Origin: M55B129 sp964506505
GTDB lineage: Bacteria; Bacillota; Dethiobacteria; DTU022
Direction: 5' to 3'
Assembly: GCA_964506505.1 (NCBI GenBank)
Contig: CAZDKY010000010.1
Coordinates: forward strand, 1-22,115
Length of the DNA: 22,115 nucleotides
A program made the position numbers and the translations under genes. The number at the start of each line of letters is the position of its first letter. Within the stretch, counting starts at the first letter, position 1. The notes under the pieces are model-generated. The model was not told the DNA's origin. It saw only the letters and a program-made list of their open reading frames with translations, and ran no database searches. Positions 6,437-13,959 of the stretch are shown in pieces.

Positions 6437-7906
6437 TCAGGCCAGCTCTCGCCGGTGGCTTCTGCCAGCCGCCAGATCCTTGATCGCTTTTTCTGTTTCC
6501 AGTTTAAGTCCGGGCACTTCGTGCCATTTTAGAATCTCTTTGAGCAAATCATTAGCACTCCTGTCGAAGCTCTTACCACCGGAGGCCAGCCAGTTTTCGT
6601 AAGTATTACGGTTGAAAATCTTGGTAAAATACATCTGCCGGCGGAAGTGGGCCATAGTATGATCTTCTGCCAAAAAATGGCCACCCGGACCGACTGTTCT
6701 GATTACATCCATAGCCAGGGTAGTTGGATTGATCTCTAACCCCGCCAGAAGGTACCTGATTATGCCAACCCCTTCATTACACAAAACGAGGTATTCAAGG
6801 CTGGTTGCCATTCCCGCTCCGGCATAGCCGAGATCATGAACCAGGTTTCCTCCGGCCAGTGCTGAGAAAAGCAGGCTGAAACCTGCTTCCATGGCTGCCT
6901 GCTGATCGAATATCTGGGCATCAGTTGCCCCGGCAACTGTAAATGAAGGCAACTCGTAGTAATCAGCCATCTGAACCAGCGAAGCAAGTCCTAAAAAGGC
7001 CTGCGGATCTCCATAGGAACAGATCGAGGTAACCATATTCATCGGGGGAGTTCCTCCCCCGTAGATGAAAGGTGCTCCTTCCGTTTTCAGCTGATGGATC
7101 ACCAGACCGGAAAGAATTTCGGCATTGGCCACCGCCAGAGCTCCTGCAGTAGTTACCGGACCCGTAGCCCCACACATTACCGCCGGGGCATAAACAAGGG
7201 GAATCTTAAATTCTGCTGCTAAAAGCAGTTTCTGTAAAGCTGTTTTTGTATGAACAAGAGGTGAACTCGGTTCGGCATAGTGAATAATGAAAGGATTACC
7301 GGAGAGGCTTTCCATACTTCCCGCCGCCAGGGCAGCCATCTCCAGGATATCCAGAAAACCTTCACGATCGTAAGCATCAAAAATGATCGGCTTTGTTGTG
7401 TGTAAAAGCATAGCCTCGAAATGGTGGCGATCGGTACGCTCTCTGGGAACGTCTGAGGCGTGAGCCATGGACATCACGAAATCAATGTTTTCCAGAGCAT
7501 CGGTTATGATAGTAGCCTTGACGGCATCCTCCTTAACCGCTATCCGTCGCCGACCACTGTTTATATCAATGACGTAAGGAGTAGCCGATCCGGTGCCAAA
7601 ATAGGTATTACCTTTAACCAAAGTCATGGCCGGTGCACCACTGCGATCGGCAATCAAGATTCTCCCCGCGGCACTTTTTATAGCTTTATCGACCAATCCG
7701 GCCTCTATTTTGACCAGATCACCGCTTACCTGTGCTCCCGCCTTCCGGAGCAGTTCAACAGCCTCCTCCTCACAAACTTTGACCCCTGTCTCAGCCAGTA
7801 TTTCAAGAGCAGCTGAATGCAGTTTGTCCATCTGCTCTTTTGTCATGTTCAACAATCCGAGAGGTTTCCGAAAGGTTTCAGATTGATTAGTTCCATTAGC
7901 CCTCAT
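6437..7906 (-). CDS. MttB-family methyltransferase, non-pyrrolysine (MttB1)
   Basis: Trimethylamine methyltransferase superfamily protein, 489 aa, close to full MttB length. Known members move a methyl group from a quaternary or tertiary amine to a cobalamin-binding protein; non-pyrrolysine members include glycine betaine methyltransferase. Landmarks: NTYFGTGSATPYVIDI (100-115), HYAEPSSPLVHT (209-220), APAVMCGATGPVT (240-252), YGGGTPPMNM (282-291), AGATDAQIFDQQAAMEAG (325-342), GPGGHFLAEDHTM near the C terminus. The frame is read without any internal TAG, so no pyrrolysine is used. ATG 7906 overlaps the [2Fe-2S] subunit stop as ATGA, with AGGAG 8 nt upstream. This coupling ties it to the molybdenum hydroxylase. 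Substrate unknown; no corrinoid partner is encoded in the window. Confidence 0.9.
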   Translation of the reverse strand: MRANGTNQSETFRKPLGLLNMTKEQMDKLHSAALEILAETGVKVCEEEAVELLRKAGAQVSGDLVKIEAGLVDKAIKSAAGRILIADRSGAPAMTLVKGNTYFGTGSATPYVIDINSGRRRIAVKEDAVKATIITDALENIDFVMSMAHASDVPRERTDRHHFEAMLLHTTKPIIFDAYDREGFLDILEMAALAAGSMESLSGNPFIIHYAEPSSPLVHTKTALQKLLLAAEFKIPLVYAPAVMCGATGPVTTAGALAVANAEILSGLVIHQLKTEGAPFIYGGGTPPMNMVTSICSYGDPQAFLGLASLVQMADYYELPSFTVAGATDAQIFDQQAAMEAGFSLLFSALAGGNLVHDLGYAGAGMATSLEYLVLCNEGVGIIRYLLAGLEINPTTLAMDVIRTVGPGGHFLAEDHTMAHFRRQMYFTKIFNRNTYENWLASGGKSFDRSANDLLKEILKWHEVPGLKLETEKAIKDLAAGRSHRRELA

Positions 7907-8412
7907 TCTTCCTGCTCCTTCTCCACGGGACGGTCTCTTTTCTCATTCATCTCTTCGGCAGCCGTCATGATCGCTTCTTCAATCTGCTTATACCCACTGC
8001 AGCGGCAAAGATTACCGGAAATAGCCCTCTTCACTTCTTCCTGCCTGGGGGCAGGATTTTCAGCCAGCAAAGCGTAAGCGGACATGATCATCCCCGACGT
8101 ACAGAAACCGCACTGCACCGCTCCCTTTTCGACAAAAGCCCGTTGAAGGGGATGAACAGATTTGCCATCGGAAATACCTTCGATGGTCCTGATGTTTTTC
8201 CCCGCCGCTTTTCCAGCCGGAACAAGGCAGGAATTAACAGCTTTACCGTCAAGGAGTACTGTACAGGCACCGCATTCTCCACGTCCACAGCCTTCTTTGG
8301 GACTCATGCAGCCAAGTCGATCACGAAGCAAGTGAAGAAGGCTTTCCGCAGGATCGGCATAGACAGTAACCGGTTCATCGTTTAGCAAAAAGGTAATTTT
8401 CCCAATATCCAT
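7903..8412 (-). CDS. Molybdenum hydroxylase, [2Fe-2S] small subunit
   Basis: Electron-transfer subunit of a xanthine dehydrogenase/CO dehydrogenase-type molybdenum hydroxylase, 169 aa, the usual size. An N-terminal plant-type ferredoxin domain holds C42, C47, C50 and C62 (CGRGECGAC, then C). A C-terminal four-helix domain holds the second cluster ligands C101, C104 (CGFC), C136 and C138 (CRC). Electrons would pass from the molybdenum site through these clusters to FAD. Its ATG (8412) follows directly after the TGA of the FAD subunit (8415-8413), with no gap, and its TGA overlaps the start of MttB1. The acidic tail after residue 150 is a short extension. Confidence 0.95.
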   Translation of the reverse strand: MDIGKITFLLNDEPVTVYADPAESLLHLLRDRLGCMSPKEGCGRGECGACTVLLDGKAVNSCLVPAGKAAGKNIRTIEGISDGKSVHPLQRAFVEKGAVQCGFCTSGMIMSAYALLAENPAPRQEEVKRAISGNLCRCSGYKQIEEAIMTAAEEMNEKRDRPVEKEQEE

Positions 8413-9273
8413 TCAGCTCTCCTCCTCATCTTGCACTCTGCGGGCAGCCGCCATTAATACCCTACCGGCAAGGACTCCAATGAGATGCCGTCGGTAATCT
8501 GCCGAACAGCGCAACAAGCTGCCTCTTACTTTAACTTCTGCCGATGCCAGTTCTTCAACTATTTGCCGGGTTTCTTCATTTAGTTCTTTGCCCAGCAGAG
8601 CCTCTTCAGTTTTAAACAGCCTGGTAGGAGCCGGTTTAACCGGGGCAGCCACCAGCCGCACTTCAGTAAACACCCCGTTTTCCAGGCGGACTCTGGCTGC
8701 AACATTAACCATGGGCAGTGATAAAGCGCGGCGCGATGCAAATCTTGCAAATGCTGAACCTTCATTTAATTGACAGGTTTTAAAAATTAGATTCAGGACA
8801 ATTTCCCTGCTGCTGTCTATGCGGGATTGATTATAACCGGCATAAAGGTTTTCAAGTTCTTCTACCCGTTGGCGGCCGTCAATATCACAAAGAACCGCCT
8901 TGGCTCCCAGCGCCGAAAGAGCAACAGCGGCATCAGCCGCCGGTGCCGCATTAACCAGATTGCCGCCGATGGTCCCCAGATTACGCACCTGCGGAGAACC
9001 CACTGCAGCACAAGCCTCGGCCAAAGCAGCAGCCTTCACCATGATTAAAGGCGAAGAAGCGGCTGCAGCATGCGTTACGGCAGCTCCCACTGTCAGAAAA
9101 TCGTTCTCTTCCATGATCATCCCCAGTTCGGGCAGTGAAGCAATATCCACTGCCTGCGGAGGCATCCCTTTCAGGAAAAGATCGGTCGCTCCGGCAATAA
9201 TTAGCGCTTTGCCCTCCGCTTCCCGCAACATATTCATGGCTTCATCAAGACTTGCTGCGGTAAAATAACTCAC
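8413..9273 (-). CDS. Molybdenum hydroxylase, FAD-binding medium subunit
   Basis: FAD subunit of the same enzyme, 286 aa. FAD pyrophosphate motifs are AGATDL (27-32, family AGGTDL) and GTIGGNLVNAAPAAD (100-114, family GTIGGNxxxxxPxxD), followed by the CO-dehydrogenase flavoprotein C-terminal domain. There is no long insertion of the kind that carries an extra [4Fe-4S] cluster in 4-hydroxybenzoyl-CoA reductase beta subunits. GTG start at 9273; the large-subunit stop overlaps it as GTGA, so translation is coupled. The physiological acceptor (NAD or another carrier) cannot be told. Confidence 0.94.
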   Translation of the reverse strand: MSYFTAASLDEAMNMLREAEGKALIIAGATDLFLKGMPPQAVDIASLPELGMIMEENDFLTVGAAVTHAAAASSPLIMVKAAALAEACAAVGSPQVRNLGTIGGNLVNAAPAADAAVALSALGAKAVLCDIDGRQRVEELENLYAGYNQSRIDSSREIVLNLIFKTCQLNEGSAFARFASRRALSLPMVNVAARVRLENGVFTEVRLVAAPVKPAPTRLFKTEEALLGKELNEETRQIVEELASAEVKVRGSLLRCSADYRRHLIGVLAGRVLMAAARRVQDEEES

Positions 9274-11543
9274 TCCGCCTCACCCCTAATCGATAAAATA
9301 CGAAATATCTTTTCAGCAGTGATAGGCATTTCAGTAACCCATTCACCAACAGCATCAGCAACAGCATTGGCCAGCGCTCCGGGAACGGGAACCTGCACTA
9401 TCTCACCGAGCCCTTTTGCACCATAAGGACCTTCCGGGTCATCAGTCTCAATAAAGAGAGGTGTAATATCCGGCACATCAAGTGCGGTTGGTATTTTATA
9501 ATCGGCCAAAGTAGGATTGGCTACTTTCCCTTCATTAAAAAGATACCCCTCGAAGCAGCTCATTCCAACTCCTTGAGCCACACCGCCATAGATCTGGCCG
9601 CTTGCTGAGAGATGGTTGATAACCTTTCCCGAATCATGAGCGGCAACGATACGGTGTACTGTTAAAGCACCGGTTTCCGGGTCAATCTCCACTTCGGCGG
9701 CATGGGCAGCAAAAGAATAGGTAACCGCTATGTTACCATACTTTGTATCATCGTAGCTGCTTTCCGGCGGGACGTAACACCCTTCGCCGGTTAAAGTAAG
9801 CCCGCTGGTCTGGCTGTGATAATAATGAGCAATTTCGGCAAAATCGACTAACCTGCCGGAAGCAGATCTGATCCGTCCATTTTCCATAATGACCGGCTCA
9901 TTGATCATTTCGGAAGCGGCACGAACTATCTTTTCACGCAATTTTTCAGCAGCCAGCTGAACAGCTTTTCCCCCAATTGTTGCCTGGCGCATGCCCAGAG
10001 CACCCATGGAATAGGGGGTTACAAGGCTATCTCTCGAATAAACGGAAATACGGGCTGGTTCCAGGTCGAAGGCAATGGCGGCAATCTGCGAAAAGGCGGC
10101 GTGAGTGCCCTGGCCATAATCCTGTTCGCCCGTAAAAAGGGAGAAATCCCCATCCAGTTCCAGGGAAATCCTGGCAGAAGCGCCGCGCAAATTAAGATCA
10201 AAAACAACACTGCCGCTGGCATGGATCGCGGCACTCAGGCCATATCCGTGGTTTTTTTTCCTGTTAGCCCAGCCAATTTCTTCCGCCGCCGCTGCCAGGC
10301 ATCCGGCAAGGCCACAGCTTTTGATCTGCAGCCCATGGACTGTAGTTTCACCGGGACGGACACAATTTTTCAACCTGATCTCCAGCGGGTCTATGTTCAA
10401 CTTTTTTGCCGCCATGTCAATCAGCGATTCACAGGCAAAATTGGCGACCTGGTTGCCATATGCCCTGTACTGACCCGTTGGCACCTTGTTGGTATAAACA
10501 AGCCTGACTTTTGTTTTTATGGCTGGTATACGGTAAACTGAATCATTGCGTTCTGCAAGAGTGTTGGAGACCCATGGCGCCTGGGCACTGTAAGCACCGT
10601 TATCGGTGACCAGGTCCATTTCCCGACCCAGAAAAGTGCCATCATTATTAAGAGCCATTCTCATTTTGATCTCCGCGGCAACCATGGGCCGACCGGCTGT
10701 AAACTCTTCTTCGCGTGTCAGCTGCATTTTAACCGGCAGCCCGGTCTGCATCGAAAGCAGAGCAGAGATAAGGTATAAATTCAGGTTGCCGTAAACTTTC
10801 CCCCCGAATCCGCCGCCCATAACCGGACCGATTATACGCACACGGGACAGAGGTATTTTTAGGACTTGAGCCAAAAGTTCCCTGACAATATCCGGCGATT
10901 GAACGGCCGTATGGAGGATGATCCCGCCGTCAGGTTCGCTAACCGCCACACAGGCTATGGGCTCCAGGTATGCCGGGTGAAACTGGGGAATAGAAAAACT
11001 GCTCTCCACAATCAGATCGGCTTTTCGAAAAGCACTTTCAGGATCTCCCCTGACCAATTCTCTCCGCCAGGCCACATTACCGGGGAATTCTTCGTGGAGC
11101 GGCTGAGCTTCCGGCAGCTGAGCTTCCCCTGTGTCGAATACGGCTGGCAGTGTCTCATATTCAACGTGGATCAATTTTAATGCTTCTTCAGCTTTTTTAT
11201 AATCAACTGCCGCTACAGCGGCTACTTCATCCCCCACGTAGCGAACACGTTCGGGCTCAAGTGGCATCTCGTCATTAATCACTATACCGTAAGGAGAACA
11301 ACTCAGATCGGAACCCGTAAGAACCGCTCTGACCCCGGGCATTTTCAAGGCCGCTGAAGTTTTGATCTTTTTGATCCGGGCATGAGGATATGGACTGCGC
11401 AAAATTTTCCCGTACAACATCCCCGGTAAACGCAAATCAATGCCATAAATGGCTTTGCCCATTACTTTGGTCCAAACCTCGGCACTTTGATAATTTTTTT
11501 CCGTTGAAAGCAATTCTCTCACAGCAGGCGTTTCCGATTGCAT
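9270..11543 (-). CDS. Molybdenum hydroxylase, molybdopterin-binding large subunit
   Basis: Catalytic subunit of a xanthine dehydrogenase-family hydroxylase, 757 aa; such enzymes add oxygen from water to an electron-poor carbon, often in an N-heterocycle. An N-terminal aldehyde-oxidase-type hammerhead domain (about 1-140) is followed by molybdopterin-binding regions: GGGFGGK (243-249), QYRAYG (358-363), GEQDYGQGTHAAFSQ mid-protein, and GAKGLGE ending in E714, at the position of the catalytic glutamate of the family. The QYRAYG loop differs from the AYRCSF loop of aerobic CO dehydrogenase, arguing against CO oxidation. ATG 11543 has AGGAAGGA about 10 nt upstream. Gene order large-medium-small differs from the common medium-small-large. 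Substrate class cannot be resolved by eye. Confidence 0.94.
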   Translation of the reverse strand: MQSETPAVRELLSTEKNYQSAEVWTKVMGKAIYGIDLRLPGMLYGKILRSPYPHARIKKIKTSAALKMPGVRAVLTGSDLSCSPYGIVINDEMPLEPERVRYVGDEVAAVAAVDYKKAEEALKLIHVEYETLPAVFDTGEAQLPEAQPLHEEFPGNVAWRRELVRGDPESAFRKADLIVESSFSIPQFHPAYLEPIACVAVSEPDGGIILHTAVQSPDIVRELLAQVLKIPLSRVRIIGPVMGGGFGGKVYGNLNLYLISALLSMQTGLPVKMQLTREEEFTAGRPMVAAEIKMRMALNNDGTFLGREMDLVTDNGAYSAQAPWVSNTLAERNDSVYRIPAIKTKVRLVYTNKVPTGQYRAYGNQVANFACESLIDMAAKKLNIDPLEIRLKNCVRPGETTVHGLQIKSCGLAGCLAAAAEEIGWANRKKNHGYGLSAAIHASGSVVFDLNLRGASARISLELDGDFSLFTGEQDYGQGTHAAFSQIAAIAFDLEPARISVYSRDSLVTPYSMGALGMRQATIGGKAVQLAAEKLREKIVRAASEMINEPVIMENGRIRSASGRLVDFAEIAHYYHSQTSGLTLTGEGCYVPPESSYDDTKYGNIAVTYSFAAHAAEVEIDPETGALTVHRIVAAHDSGKVINHLSASGQIYGGVAQGVGMSCFEGYLFNEGKVANPTLADYKIPTALDVPDITPLFIETDDPEGPYGAKGLGEIVQVPVPGALANAVADAVGEWVTEMPITAEKIFRILSIRGEAE

Positions 11544-11671
11544 CTATTCTCATTCCTTCCTATCACAATATAGGCATAGATCTAATAACCTGTTCTATCT
11601 ATCGGACAAATAAATTAACAACGGTTTCCCCCTCTTTCCCAATCATCTTCCCGGTACCGCTAAAGAAGAAG

Positions 11672-12997
11672 TTAAGAAATCAATTCAATCAGTTCATTTA
11701 CATCATCAATTTGCTCAAAATGGATTATCATTTCAACCAGTTTATCTACCGTGAAAACCGGAAGAACATACCCGACCAGGCGTTGGAATTTATCTTTTAA
11801 TGACTGTTCATCCCACCGATCGGCAGCCCTTTCAACTATGCCCGAATCTAAACAACGGCCGTCCTGTAAAGTAATTTCGACGGCACTGTGCATCCGTAGA
11901 TCTGTACCCTTCATTTCTCTGTAGATCTGATCTATTTCATGATCCAGGACTATCTCAATTTTATCAAAGAGATTTATCACCTGCGGGTCGGATAACCGTT
12001 TTTCCAGGATCTGTTCCGGCCCCAGGATGTGATCTACAAGCAGGCAGGCCAGCGGCCACCTGATACTAAACTGGGCTTCTTCTGTCGTAGCAGGCAGATT
12101 GCGGAACAGAGCTGCCGCTTCGGTAAAAGTTTTTACCCGTATTTTTTTTATTTCCTCCGGTTTAATTTCGTGTTTCTCTACGAGTTGCAGGGCGGCAACA
12201 CCGGCAGCATGGCCCCAGGCGCAGGATGACCATTCCTTGTAAAATACGCCGTCATTCATCCAGTATTTGTCTCCCAAATCTTTAAACCAGGAGCGATATT
12301 TCTCCATCTCTATAAGGATTGGCACACCCGTATAACCTCTTGAAGCCAGCCCGGCAGCAGTAACTCCTGTCATCGCTCCCCAACCGATAGCGTGCTTGAC
12401 CATCGACGGATGGTCAATATCCTCCATCATGGGAGCATTAGGGGCATGGTATTCGGCAATACCGAGGGCACTGCTGATTTCATGGGAACTTAGTTTCATC
12501 AAGTTAGCTGCCGCCGCTGCACAGCCAACTGATCCCCATGAGCCGCAGGCCTGATATGTTTCATGATGATCGTGCCAGCAACGGCCCATTCTGATGGCCA
12601 TTTCATAACCGCATACCAGTGCTGTCAGCAGAGACTGTCCCCCGGCACATCTTTCTTCACCGACTGCCAGAACAGTTGGAACAAGCTGAGCACCGGGATG
12701 ACCGCGGGTAAAAATCGCATCATCGTCAAGGTCAAGCGCATTGGCTGAATGAGCATTGGCAAAAGCAGCTCCGGCAGTGGAGGCCCGGCAATCGTGAAGA
12801 AAAATTGTCGCTTCGTTTCCCCGCCAGCCGCAGACCGCATATGCAGCGGTGATTTTGCTTACTTCCGTTAGCGTACCGGCCAGAGTTACCCCCAGGCCGT
12901 CGAGCAGACATAATTTTGCCCGGTGGCGGGTTGCATGCGGGAGATCAGCCCACTGCAGCCCGCCGATAAAATCTATGGCAGGCCTCTTTTCCGGCAT
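11672..12997 (-). CDS. MmgE/PrpD family protein
   Basis: Member of the family containing 2-methylcitrate dehydratase, cis-aconitate decarboxylase and iminodisuccinate epimerase; 441 aa from ATG 12997, with GAGG 9 nt upstream. A GTG at 13012 that overlaps the permease stop is the alternative start (446 aa), but its nearest AGGAG is only 1 nt away. Family features: LLDGLGVTLAG near the N terminus, NAHSANALDLDDD followed by RGHPGAQLVPTVLA, CGSWGSVGCAAAAANLM, and HPSMVKHAIGWGAMTG. The all-alpha N-terminal domain and C-terminal lid domain are both present, so it looks intact. It lies between the importer and the molybdenum hydroxylase, suggesting it acts on an intermediate of the same catabolic route. 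The exact reaction is not assignable. Confidence 0.88.
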   Translation of the reverse strand: MPEKRPAIDFIGGLQWADLPHATRHRAKLCLLDGLGVTLAGTLTEVSKITAAYAVCGWRGNEATIFLHDCRASTAGAAFANAHSANALDLDDDAIFTRGHPGAQLVPTVLAVGEERCAGGQSLLTALVCGYEMAIRMGRCWHDHHETYQACGSWGSVGCAAAAANLMKLSSHEISSALGIAEYHAPNAPMMEDIDHPSMVKHAIGWGAMTGVTAAGLASRGYTGVPILIEMEKYRSWFKDLGDKYWMNDGVFYKEWSSCAWGHAAGVAALQLVEKHEIKPEEIKKIRVKTFTEAAALFRNLPATTEEAQFSIRWPLACLLVDHILGPEQILEKRLSDPQVINLFDKIEIVLDHEIDQIYREMKGTDLRMHSAVEITLQDGRCLDSGIVERAADRWDEQSLKDKFQRLVGYVLPVFTVDKLVEMIIHFEQIDDVNELIELIS

Positions 12998-13008
12998 TCT
13001 GATAAACC

Positions 13009-13956
13009 TCACTCTCCTACTCTTATCCTGGGGTTAAGCAACCCGTAGAGTATATCGGCAGCCAAATTTGAAAAACTGTAGATGGCGACAATGATCATAC
13101 TTGAAGCTTGAATCAACGGCAAATCCTGGCGCTGGATACCGTATACAATCAAGCGGCCCAGACCGGGATAACCATAGACCGTTTCGGTAACTATGAGACC
13201 GCCCAGAAGCCAGCCGATCCCCATCGCCACAACAGTTACCGTTGGAAGAAGTGAATTGCGGAGAACATGGCGAATAAGGACCTGCCATGCGGGAAGCCCT
13301 TTAAGATCGGCAGCCCTCACATAGTCCATGCGCAAAACGTCTAAAGTTCCAGAACGGGTCATCCTCGCTATGTAACCAAGCCCGGTTAGACTGACGGTAA
13401 TAGCAGGCAGCACCAGGTAGGGAAGAGCTTCCCTGAAAGTCGTATCCGGGTTGATCGAAGAATTGGCCGGAAACCAGGTCAGGCCGATAGCCAGAAAGGC
13501 AATCAGGAGAAGACCGCTGACGAATTCTGGCAGCCCGACAAAAGCCATAGACAAGCCAGAAATCAGCTGATCCGGAAGCTTGTCACGCTTCAAAGCCGCT
13601 ATTACTCCCAGGACAATACCCAGTGGCACATAGATCAAGAGGGCCATAACCGCAAGCATGGCCGAATTGCCAAGACGCTTAAGGACAATTGGGCGGACCG
13701 GTGTTCGGCTTACCAGGGAAGTCCCCCAATCACCATAAATAAAACCACCGGCCCAATCAAGATACTGGATGTGCAATGGCTGGTTTAAACCCAGTTCTTC
13801 TCGCAGGTTTTCCACAGCAGACTCGGTGGCAAATTGGCCGAGGATAATCTGTGCCACATCACCAGGGAGAAACTGGGTAGCAACAAAGATAATCAGGGAA
13901 GCCAGAAAAAGAGTTAGAAGAATAAAGGCAAATCGGCGCAGAAGATAACGATACAT
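13009..13956 (-). CDS. ABC transporter permease, DppB/OppB type
   Basis: Inner-membrane permease of a peptide/nickel-type ABC importer, 315 aa from ATG 13956, with GGAGGGGG 10 nt upstream; a TTG three bases earlier is the alternative. It has the N-terminal helix RRFAFILLTLFLASLIIFVA, the conserved FLPGDVAQIILG loop, a large external loop, and five further membrane segments. The EAA-like coupling loop is VRAADLKGLPAWQVLIRHVL. The stop codon of the upstream ATPase is only 3 nt away. Substrate specificity rests with the binding protein, which is encoded in the same cluster. Confidence 0.94.
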   Translation of the reverse strand: MYRYLLRRFAFILLTLFLASLIIFVATQFLPGDVAQIILGQFATESAVENLREELGLNQPLHIQYLDWAGGFIYGDWGTSLVSRTPVRPIVLKRLGNSAMLAVMALLIYVPLGIVLGVIAALKRDKLPDQLISGLSMAFVGLPEFVSGLLLIAFLAIGLTWFPANSSINPDTTFREALPYLVLPAITVSLTGLGYIARMTRSGTLDVLRMDYVRAADLKGLPAWQVLIRHVLRNSLLPTVTVVAMGIGWLLGGLIVTETVYGYPGLGRLIVYGIQRQDLPLIQASSMIIVAIYSFSNLAADILYGLLNPRIRVGE

Positions 13957-13959
13957 CAA

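Noticed and set aside
6437..7906. Pyrrolysine-encoding TAG in the MttB-family genes
   Set aside because: Both frames are full length without an internal TAG; they belong to the non-pyrrolysine branch.
10101..10541. Plus-strand open frame of 146 codons inside the molybdenum hydroxylase large subunit
   Set aside because: Antisense to conserved catalytic-domain sequence; no family likeness and no ribosome binding site of note.
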